NCBI GenBank assembly: GCA_026394855.1
Contig: JAPLZT010000057.1
Coordinates: forward strand, 1-5,092
Direction: 5' to 3'
Origin: Candidatus Woesebacteria bacterium
GTDB taxonomy: Bacteria; Patescibacteriota; Microgenomatia; UBA8517
Length of the DNA: 5,092 nt
Position 1 is the stretch's first letter, and every line of letters starts with the position of its first letter. Under the pieces are notes generated by a model. That model was not told the origin of the DNA and ran no database searches. It worked only from the letters and a program-made list of their open reading frames with translations. Below, one piece after another: positions 1-5,092 of this stretch. The position numbers and the translations under genes were made by a program.

Positions 1-1785
1 CATTAAATCATCTTCCAAGGAAAGATAGAATCTGCTGGATCCAGGATCTCCCTGACGACCGGAACGGCCTCTTAACTGATTATCAATTCTTCGGGATTCA
101 TGTCTTTCAGTTCCAATAACATGAAGTCCTCCCGCCTTTACAACTTTTTCGTGCAACTCCTGCCATTTTTTGTGTTCTTTAGTCTTTAACCATTGATCAT
201 TAGTCATTTCGCCCGGTCGGTCGGGCGCCGCTCCTCCCAAAACAATATCAACACCACGCCCTGCCATATTGGTAGCAACCGTAACTGCCCCAACTTCACC
301 CGCCTCGGAAATTATGGAAGCTTCCCTTTCATGGTTTTTTGCATTAAGAACATTATGAGGAATTTTTCTTCTTTTAAGATACTCAGAAATAATTTCATTT
401 TTATCAATCGAAGTGGTTCCGACAAGTACGGGTTGTCCTTTTTTATGTTTTTCTTCAATTTCAGCAACAATTGCTCCATATTTTCCTCTTAAGGTTTTAT
501 AAATTGCATCGGAATTATCCTTTCTTACCATCGGCCTATGGGTAGGAACTACAACAACTTCCAATTTATAGATTTTCTTAAATTCTTCTGCTTCAGTTGC
601 TGCAGTTCCTGTCATTCCCGAAAGATGAGAATACATTCTGAAATAATTCTGAAAAGAAATAGTAGCTAAGGTTTTAGATTCCTGCTGGATAGTAACATTT
701 TCTTTTGCTTCGACCGCCTGATGAAGTCCATCACTCCAACGTCTTCCAACCATCAACCTTCCTGTGAACTCATCAACAATTGTTACCTGATTATCTTTAA
801 CAACATAGTCTTTATCTTTTAAATAAAGACTTCTTGCCCTTAGTGCATTTTCAATATGATGAATTGATTCAAAATCTTTTTCGTATAAATTAGAGACTCC
901 CAATATTTTTTCCACCTTTGTGATTCCGTGTTCTGTTAATGATGCACTTTTTGCTTTTTCATCAATCTTAAAATCGGTATCGGAATTAAGCTTTTCCACA
1001 AGCTGGGCAAACTTATAGTATTTATCGGTTGGTTCCGTATCGGGAGCGGAAATAATTAAAGGGGTTCTAGCCTCATCAATTAAAATAGAGTCAACCTCAT
1101 CGACAATGGCAAAGTAGTGACCGCGTTGAACCATCTCTTCCAAACTCTGCACCATGTTATCCCGCAGGTAGTCAAAACCGTATTCATTATTAGTTCCGTA
1201 AGTTACATCCGCCTGATATGAAGCTTTTCTTTCGCAAGGCTTTAAATGGGAAAGTCTTTCGTCTCCATGACTGTTGTCTACAAATTTTGGATCATATATA
1301 AAAGATTTATTTTCCTGAATAATTACACCGACACTTAAACCAAGAAAATCAAAAATAGGGCCATTCCAACCGGCACCAAGTCTGGCAAGGTAATCGTTAA
1401 CGGTAACCAAATGAGACCCGTTTCCTTTAATGGCTCGAAGATAAAGAGGAGCAACAGCAGAAAGAGTTTTTCCTTCTCCTGTTCGCTGTTCCGCAACTTT
1501 TCCTTCAAAAAGTGCAATTGCAGCCATTAACTGAACATCAAAATGGCGCATTCCCAAAACTCTTAATGAAGCTTCCCTGACCAAAGCAAAAGCTTCGGGA
1601 AGGATAGAATCTAAAGATTCTCCTTTTTCAATTCTTTTTTTGAATTCCAGAGTTTTTTCTTTAAAATCTTTGTCTTTGAGTTTTTTAATCTTTGGCTCTA
1701 ACAAATTAACCCTCTCAACAACCTTAGAAAGTCTATCTATTTCCCTTTTATTAAGATCCAAAAGTCCAGAAAGAAATTTAAACAT
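1..1785 (-). CDS. secA: Protein translocase subunit SecA, N-terminal 595 residues (3' end beyond the window)
   Basis: SecA is the ATPase motor that pushes unfolded preproteins through the SecYEG channel at the cytoplasmic membrane. The frame is open from the ATG at 1785 to position 1. The N-terminus is typical of the family ([10 protein letters not shown], then LLPEAF-like [12 protein letters not shown] at 61-72 and the Q-motif region MRHFDVQL at 79-86). Walker A is TGEGKT at 102-107. [15 protein letters not shown] is at 196-210, and the DEAD-type Walker B is [15 protein letters not shown] at 228-242. The preprotein cross-linking domain lies at about 235-365. NBD2 carries SGMTGTA at 389-395, [13 protein letters not shown] at 506-518 (Val where many SecAs have Thr) and the Arg-finger motif [11 protein letters not shown] at 570-580. 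The helical scaffold, wing and C-terminal tail are outside the window. Relative to E. coli SecA there are about 22 extra residues at 156-190. The start follows the upstream stop by 6 nt with no Shine-Dalgarno site, which suggests translational coupling to the upstream gene. Identification is secure. Confidence 0.97.
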   Translation of the reverse strand, partial: MFKFLSGLLDLNKREIDRLSKVVERVNLLEPKIKKLKDKDFKEKTLEFKKRIEKGESLDSILPEAFALVREASLRVLGMRHFDVQLMAAIALFEGKVAEQRTGEGKTLSAVAPLYLRAIKGNGSHLVTVNDYLARLGAGWNGPIFDFLGLSVGVIIQENKSFIYDPKFVDNSHGDERLSHLKPCERKASYQADVTYGTNNEYGFDYLRDNMVQSLEEMVQRGHYFAIVDEVDSILIDEARTPLIISAPDTEPTDKYYKFAQLVEKLNSDTDFKIDEKAKSASLTEHGITKVEKILGVSNLYEKDFESIHHIENALRARSLYLKDKDYVVKDNQVTIVDEFTGRLMVGRRWSDGLHQAVEAKENVTIQQESKTLATISFQNYFRMYSHLSGMTGTAATEAEEFKKIYKLEVVVVPTHRPMVRKDNSDAIYKTLRGKYGAIVAEIEEKHKKGQPVLVGTTSIDKNEIISEYLKRRKIPHNVLNAKNHEREASIISEAGEVGAVTVATNMAGRGVDIVLGGAAPDRPGEMTNDQWLKTKEHKKWQELHEKVVKAGGLHVIGTERHESRRIDNQLRGRSGRQGDPGSSRFYLSLEDDLM

Positions 1786-1791
1786 AAGTAT

Positions 1792-2388
1792 CTAATTGTA
1801 ACAGACCAGCATTAAATTGGCCTGAGGATAGTACCATTCAACTTTCTTAAATATTTTTTCCAGTTTATTTCCAAACTTAACTGCTTCTTTTCTTTTTCCT
1901 CCAAAATACACCCTATTAAAAATAACAAGTTTGTTTTTAGTCAGCTTCTTTAGGAATTCTTCTTCTTCAAACTTCTTAGGAAATTCGCTTCCGCAATAAA
2001 TATCTACAACTACTAAGTCAAAACCATCGGAATCAAAATTATAAGCATCTTGAATAACAATTTTTGTTTTACTGTCACCTAACCGCAAATACCTATTACC
2101 TAACTCAATCATTACAGGATCTATTTCAACACCGGTAATTTCTGATTCAGGCCAATACTTTTTTATAAGTTTGGCTACGGTTCCTCCACCCAAACCCAGA
2201 ATAAGAACACTGTTTATTTTTTCTTTTTTAATCTTTCTTAATGTCTCGTTCCAAAATTCTTCAACTATTCCACCCGATTGAGTTAGGTTATTAACCTGGA
2301 TATATGTCCCAAAGCCCAAACTTCTTACAACTTTAATACTTCTATTGAATTTCGATTTTCTCTCTTCCAAAATCCTTGTTCCAAGCAT
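1792..2388 (-). CDS. Small class I SAM-dependent methyltransferase / spermidine-synthase-fold protein
   Basis: This 198-residue protein has a Rossmann-like SAM-binding core. Motif I is LILGLGGGT at 62-70, the acidic end of strand 2 is GVEIDP at 86-91, the post-II region is IQDAYNF at 112-118, and strand 4 is FDLVVVDIY at 123-131. The GGG/VEIDP layout and the QSGG segment at 37-40 resemble the spermidine synthase (SpeE) branch. However, the N-terminal beta domain of SpeE is reduced to about 50 residues and GGGDG is replaced by GGGT. The usual second acidic residue of the DSxD catalytic motif is also absent (DIYCG at 129-133), so aminopropyl transfer looks unlikely. An uncharacterised methyltransferase or degenerate relative is the safer reading; the substrate cannot be named. 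An in-frame TAG at 2397-2395 makes the ATG at 2388 the first possible start. No Shine-Dalgarno site precedes it. secA follows 6 nt downstream, so the two are probably co-transcribed. Confidence 0.75.
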   Translation of the reverse strand: MLGTRILEERKSKFNRSIKVVRSLGFGTYIQVNNLTQSGGIVEEFWNETLRKIKKEKINSVLILGLGGGTVAKLIKKYWPESEITGVEIDPVMIELGNRYLRLGDSKTKIVIQDAYNFDSDGFDLVVVDIYCGSEFPKKFEEEEFLKKLTKNKLVIFNRVYFGGKRKEAVKFGNKLEKIFKKVEWYYPQANLMLVCYN

Positions 2389-2403
2389 ATTATGCTAATT
2401 ATG
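2384..2403. promoter_or_regulatory. Divergent start region with 13-bp palindrome and candidate -10 boxes
   Basis: The divergent ATG codons (2388 minus, 2392 plus) are 3 nt apart inside the perfect palindrome AGCATA-T-TATGCT (2384-2396). On the plus strand TATTAT (2388-2393) matches 5 of 6 bases of a TATAAT -10 box and would place transcription start near 2400. That is just before the second rarA ATG at 2401, giving a leaderless mRNA. On the minus strand CATAAT occurs twice (2403-2398 and 2394-2389); the first could serve the methyltransferase-secA unit. No convincing -35 hexamer is seen on either strand. The palindrome is visible directly; promoter function is inferred. Confidence 0.35.
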
Positions 2404-3570
2404 ACACAACCACTTCCGGAACTATTAAGACCTAAAACTCTCAAAGATTTTGTTGGGCAGGAAAATCTTGTTGGGCCAAGCGGCATAATTAGAAAACTTC
2501 TAATCAACCAATCAACTAATAACTATTTTCCCAGCCTTATTCTTTGGGGACCTCCGGGGTCGGGAAAAACAACCCTTGCAAGAATAATTGCCAATTACCT
2601 TAAAAGAGAATTCTTTGAGTTTTCTGCAGTTAATACAAAAATTGCAGATATTCAAAAAGTAATCAGTCCCACTTCGCCAAGGCTTCGCGGGATTTCGCCT
2701 ATTGTCTTCATCGATGAAATTCATCGATTCAACAAGGCTCAACAGGATAAACTCCTTCCCTATGTGGAAAAAGGCAATATCATTTTAATTGGAGCAACAA
2801 CCGAAAATCCTTCTTTTGAAGTAATTCCTCCCCTTCTTTCAAGATCCAGAGTACTTATATTAAGTAGACTCTCAGAAAAAGATCTAACCAAGATAGCGGG
2901 TAAAGCTCTAATTCATCTTAAAAAGAAATTAAATAAAGAATCGCTAGAATTTCTTTTGGAAGCATCAAACGGAGACGCCCGTGTAATGCTTAATGTTTTG
3001 GAAATTGCGAGCAATCTAGTAAAAACCCCAACAATTAAAATTCCTGATTTGGAAACCGCACTTCAAAGAAGGCAATACACATTTGATAAAAGAGGAGAAG
3101 ATTTTTTTAACGTAATTTCTGCATTTATTAAAAGCATGAGGGCATCTGACGTTGATAGCGCTTTATATTATCTAGCCAGAATGGTTGCAGCCGGACAAGA
3201 TCCTTTATATATAGCAAGACGCATGGTTGTCTTTGCCTCAGAAGACGTAGCATCTCCTACGGCACTGGTTGTTGCTAACGCAGTTTTTCAAGTTTGCAAT
3301 ACAATTGGCTACCCGGAATGTCAGGAAAATTTAGCAGCAGGGGTTGTCTATCTTGCCACAGCCAAAAAAGACAGAAGTGCATACGAAGCCTATATGTCAG
3401 CCTTAAAAGATGTTAATACTTTTGGAAATCTTCCTGTTCCCCTAAAAATCAGAAATCCCGTGACAAAACTGATGGATGAAGTAGGATATGGAAAAGGATA
3501 CGAAAAATATGATAAAGAAAGTTATCTTCCTGAAAAACTCCGAGGGAAAGAGTATTTTAAGAAAAATTAG
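2392..3570 (+). CDS. rarA: Replication-associated recombination protein RarA/MgsA (AAA+ ATPase)
   Basis: RarA (MgsA; Mgs1/WRNIP1 in eukaryotes) is a clamp-loader-like AAA+ ATPase acting at stalled replication forks and single-strand gaps. Visible motifs are LRPKTLKDFVGQENLVG at 12-28, Walker A GPPGSGKTT at 53-61, and Walker B IVFIDEIHRFNKAQQD at 104-119. Sensor 1 is IGATTENPSFE at 133-143, the Arg-finger region is LLSRSRV at 148-154, and sensor 2 is NGDARVMLN at 193-201. The family C-terminal domain follows (QYTFDKRGEDFF at 228-239, DPLYIARRMVVFASED, LRNP-like KIRNPVTKLMDEVGYGKGY). At 392 residues it is somewhat shorter than E. coli RarA (about 447), mostly at the C-terminal end. The ATG at 2401 (MTQPLPELLRPK) fits the usual family N-terminus better than the ATG at 2392, and neither has a Shine-Dalgarno site. 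The segment 92-103 is encoded by an unusual GC-rich patch. Confidence 0.95.
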   Translation: MLIMTQPLPELLRPKTLKDFVGQENLVGPSGIIRKLLINQSTNNYFPSLILWGPPGSGKTTLARIIANYLKREFFEFSAVNTKIADIQKVISPTSPRLRGISPIVFIDEIHRFNKAQQDKLLPYVEKGNIILIGATTENPSFEVIPPLLSRSRVLILSRLSEKDLTKIAGKALIHLKKKLNKESLEFLLEASNGDARVMLNVLEIASNLVKTPTIKIPDLETALQRRQYTFDKRGEDFFNVISAFIKSMRASDVDSALYYLARMVAAGQDPLYIARRMVVFASEDVASPTALVVANAVFQVCNTIGYPECQENLAAGVVYLATAKKDRSAYEAYMSALKDVNTFGNLPVPLKIRNPVTKLMDEVGYGKGYEKYDKESYLPEKLRGKEYFKKN

Positions 3571-3592
3571 ATAAACTATTTTCTTAATTTTT
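3557..3592 (+). terminator. Probable intrinsic terminator of rarA
   Basis: A perfect 9-bp inverted repeat (TTAAGAAAA at 3557-3565, TTTTCTTAA at 3579-3587) with a 13-nt loop is followed at once by TTTTT (3588-3592). The left arm lies in the last rarA codons, and the loop contains the rarA stop and the stop of the opposing 30-aa ORF. The stem has only one G-C pair, so it is weak. The T-tract is present only for plus-strand transcription. Confidence 0.45.
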
Positions 3593-3668
3593 CGAACCGT
3601 TTTACAATAAAGAAGGAGATTATTAAACTAAATAATCCTAAAAAGGTTGTGATATTTAATATACTCAT
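3576..3668 (-). CDS. Tiny single-helix membrane peptide, 30 aa, unknown function
   Basis: This 30-residue ORF starts at ATG 3668-3666, sharing one base with the TAA of the preceding 36-aa ORF (TAATG), and stops at TAG 3578-3576. Residues 5-22 (NITTFLGLFSLIISFFIV) form one hydrophobic helix long enough to span the membrane. They are followed by a basic tail, KRFEKLRK, which predicts N-out, C-in by the positive-inside rule. A purine-rich AGAAGGG stands about 12 nt upstream of the start, so reinitiation at the overlap is the likelier mode of translation. I do not recognise a family. Support comes from the overlap with the upstream ORF and the same helix-plus-basic-tail plan as its neighbour; the short length leaves chance possible. 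It ends 5 nt from the convergent rarA stop. Confidence 0.5.
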   Translation of the reverse strand: MSILNITTFLGLFSLIISFFIVKRFEKLRK

Positions 3669-3778
3669 TATTTCTTTTTTCCCTTCTTACTCATTGTATA
3701 TATCCACAAGAAAAAAACCATGGTCATTACAGCCCCTATACTCATAGCAAAACGAATATTTTCTGATGTTATTGTCAT
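3668..3778 (-). CDS. Tiny single-helix membrane peptide, 36 aa, unknown function
   Basis: The start ATG (3778-3776) overlaps the TGA of the preceding two-helix gene in the classic ATGA arrangement (4 nt), and the frame ends at TAA 3670-3668. The product has a short polar N-terminus (MTITSENIR), one hydrophobic helix at about residues 10-28 with small and Met residues (FAMSIGAVMTMVFFLWIY), and a strongly basic tail, SKKGKKK. The predicted topology is N-out, C-in. The region before the start is purine-rich (AGAAGAAAAG) but has no clear Shine-Dalgarno core, consistent with coupled translation from the upstream gene. It resembles no family I can name. It could be a small subunit of a membrane complex or a membrane anchor, but nothing in the sequence decides this. 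Confidence 0.6.
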   Translation of the reverse strand: MTITSENIRFAMSIGAVMTMVFFLWIYTMSKKGKKK

Positions 3779-3993
3779 TTATTCTTTTCTTCTAAAGAAA
3801 ATGCCATTTGTAAAGACAAATAAGCAAGTACAGTCCCAATTATAACATTAAAAATTACATCTACGATGCTTCCTGGGTGTACAAATACTGTGGAAACTAC
3901 ACCTGCAACAAACCATCCGGAAGCAATTGTTGTCAAAAAATCTCTTAAAACTCTTCGCCTAAAATTAGATAGATTATTCATTTTTCGATTCAA
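3775..3993 (-). CDS. Small two-helix membrane protein, 72 aa (or 68 aa), unknown function
   Basis: From the TTG at 3993 the product is 72 residues; from the ATG at 3981 it is 68. The TTG has an AAGGA 5 nt upstream, but that run also encodes Lys-Asp of SerRS. The ATG has no Shine-Dalgarno site but overlaps the serS stop by only 8 nt, so the start is undecided. The N-terminus is basic (FRRRVLR at 11-17). Two hydrophobic segments follow, at about 19-38 (FLTTIASGWFVAGVVSTVFV) and 43-65, joined by a short HPGS turn, and the protein ends in a charged SLEEKNK tail. This predicts a helical hairpin with both ends in the cytoplasm. The gene overlaps serS upstream and the 36-aa ORF downstream, so all are probably translated from one mRNA. 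No family was recognised. Confidence 0.7.
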   Translation of the reverse strand: MNRKMNNLSNFRRRVLRDFLTTIASGWFVAGVVSTVFVHPGSIVDVIFNVIIGTVLAYLSLQMAFSLEEKNK

Positions 3994-5092
3994 TTTTATC
4001 CTTCCCCATCCATTTCTGAAGAACTTTGGGAATTGTTATTGATCCGTCTTCATTCTGATAATTTTCCATGATTGCAAGCGGTGTTCTTGATGATGCAACC
4101 GCAGTTCCATTAATCATATGAACAAACTTATTTGTTCCATGCTTTTCTTTATATTTAATATTTAAATTTCTTGCCTGATAATCAGTACAGTTTGAGGTTG
4201 ATGTAACTTCCCCGTAACCATTCCTTTCCGGCATCCAAGCTTCAATATCAAACTTTCTTGCTGCCATTGCTCCCAAATCTCCGGTACACATCTCCAAAAC
4301 CCTGTAAGGAAGACCTAAGTCCTGATATATTTTTTCTTCCATTTCCAAAACATACTCATGATATTTATTTGAATCTTCTGGCTTACAATAAATAAACATC
4401 TCTGTTTTGGTAAACTCATGTACCCTATACATTCCTTTTGAGTATTTTCCGTAAGATCCCCCTTCTTGTCTGAAACAATGAGAATAACCGATATATTTGA
4501 TGGGAAGCTTTCCTTCAGGAATTATTTCATCTGCATGCTTTCCCGCCAAAGTTACCTCTGCCGTTGCAATGAGCCCCAAATCCTCGCCCTCTATTTTATA
4601 AGTCTGGGCTTCTTCACCTTTTGGCATATAACCGGTTCCTAAATAGTACCTGCTTTTTGCTAAATCAGGGGTAATAACCGGTAAAAATCCTTCTTTTGAA
4701 AGTAAATCAAAAACATATTGAACCAAGGCAAGTTCTAACCTTGCCCCATCACCATATAGATAGTAAAACTTATTTCCGGTAACTTTTGCTCCTGTCTCAA
4801 AATCCAAAATTCCTAAAGAAGTTCCAAGTTCCAAATGATCTTTGGGTTTAAAATCAAACTTTCTAGGTTCTCCCCACTTTCGAATCTCTTTATTATCTTC
4901 TTCACCTCTACCAACAGGAGCTTTGTCTAAAGGAAGGTTAGGAATTTTTTGCAAGGTTTCTAAAAATTCCACCTTTACCTTTTCAAGCTCCGGTTCTTTA
5001 TTTTTAAGTTCCTCTTTGACCCTTTTCCCTTTATCAATAATTTCTTCGCTCACAGCTATATCTTCATTCTCATCTGGGCCTGGACTCGGGCT
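3974..5092 (-). CDS. serS: Seryl-tRNA synthetase, lacking its N-terminus (5' end beyond the window)
   Basis: SerRS is a class II cytoplasmic synthetase that attaches serine to tRNA-Ser. The frame is open to the right edge and 372 residues are visible. A GTG at 5053-5051 is an internal Val, not the start, because coding continues upstream of it. Numbering from the edge, residues 14-52 are the second helix of the tRNA-binding coiled-coil arm, leading into KIPNLPLDKAPVG. The catalytic core follows: motif 1 region with PVITP (138-142), the serine-binding TAE (177-179), motif 2 FRQEGGSYGK to YRVHEF (207-226), SNCTDYQAR (300-308), and motif 3 INGTAVASSRTPLAIMENYQ with its Arg at 336. The C-terminus PKVLQKWMGKD is typical. 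The first visible residues, SPSPGPDENED, sit at the tip of the arm and are unusually rich in Pro and acidic residues. serS appears to lead an operon with three tiny membrane ORFs. Confidence 0.97.
   Translation of the reverse strand, partial: SPSPGPDENEDIAVSEEIIDKGKRVKEELKNKEPELEKVKVEFLETLQKIPNLPLDKAPVGRGEEDNKEIRKWGEPRKFDFKPKDHLELGTSLGILDFETGAKVTGNKFYYLYGDGARLELALVQYVFDLLSKEGFLPVITPDLAKSRYYLGTGYMPKGEEAQTYKIEGEDLGLIATAEVTLAGKHADEIIPEGKLPIKYIGYSHCFRQEGGSYGKYSKGMYRVHEFTKTEMFIYCKPEDSNKYHEYVLEMEEKIYQDLGLPYRVLEMCTGDLGAMAARKFDIEAWMPERNGYGEVTSTSNCTDYQARNLNIKYKEKHGTNKFVHMINGTAVASSRTPLAIMENYQNEDGSITIPKVLQKWMGKDKIESKNE

Noticed and set aside
193..492. Plus-strand frame of 99 codons
   Set aside because: It lies opposite the conserved NBD2 of secA and its translation shows no recognisable domain; it is a shadow frame.
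1335..1517. Minus-strand frame of 60 codons with a hydrophobic stretch
   Set aside because: It overlaps the Walker A region of secA in another frame on the same strand; secA is certain here.
2325..2507. Minus-strand frame of 60 codons across the divergent start region
   Set aside because: It overlaps both the methyltransferase and the rarA N-terminus, each of which has family motifs; no independent support.
2675..2682. Small GCC-AA-GGC hairpin in the GC-rich rarA patch
   Set aside because: A 3-bp stem with a 2-nt loop is too small to be stable and sits within coding sequence.
2512..2742. Minus-strand frame of 76 codons, Cys-containing
   Set aside because: It is antisense to the RarA Walker A-Walker B region; the apparent Cys and Arg come from reverse reading of rarA codons.
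5051..5053. GTG as the start of serS
   Set aside because: The frame stays open upstream to the window edge, and a SerRS starting here would lack the first helix of its tRNA-binding arm, so this GTG is an internal Val codon.

Overview
The window is gene-dense, AT-rich bacterial DNA (roughly 35-40% GC by eye). It carries three core housekeeping proteins (SecA, RarA/MgsA, seryl-tRNA synthetase), one small methyltransferase-fold protein, and a stack of three tiny membrane ORFs. No rRNA, tRNA, CRISPR array, insertion sequence or phage gene is visible. Compact genes, near-absent spacers, weak or missing Shine-Dalgarno sites and the style of the SecA and SerRS sequences suggest a reduced-genome bacterium of the Patescibacteria/CPR type, perhaps Microgenomates-like. 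That assignment is an inference from protein style; no marker gene here settles it.

Layout, left to right. Positions 1-1785 (minus) hold the first 595 codons of secA, whose C-terminal part lies beyond the left edge. Directly upstream of it, on the same strand and only 6 nt away, is a 198-aa SAM-methyltransferase/spermidine-synthase-fold protein (1792-2388), so the two probably share a transcript. Only 3 nt separate the start of that gene from the first possible start of rarA, which runs the other way (2392-3570, plus). A 13-bp palindrome covers both start codons. rarA ends in an AT-rich hairpin with a T-tract (3557-3592).

The right part (3576-5092, minus) is a second operon converging on rarA. 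It begins with serS, which enters from the right edge still open, so its N-terminus is outside the window. Three very small ORFs follow with overlaps of 20 (or 8), 4 and 1 nt. They are a two-helix membrane protein (72 or 68 aa) and two single-helix peptides of 36 and 30 aa with basic C-termini. The two smallest are easily missed by length cut-offs, but the overlaps and the repeated helix-plus-basic-tail design suggest they are real. Their function is unknown.

Functionally, SecA drives protein export, RarA acts at stalled replication forks and SerRS charges tRNA-Ser; nothing here links them into one pathway. The items most worth a second look are the small membrane-peptide cassette, the back-to-back starts with their palindrome, a GC-rich TTCGC-repeat patch inside rarA, and a Pro/Asp/Glu-rich segment at the tip of the SerRS coiled-coil arm.
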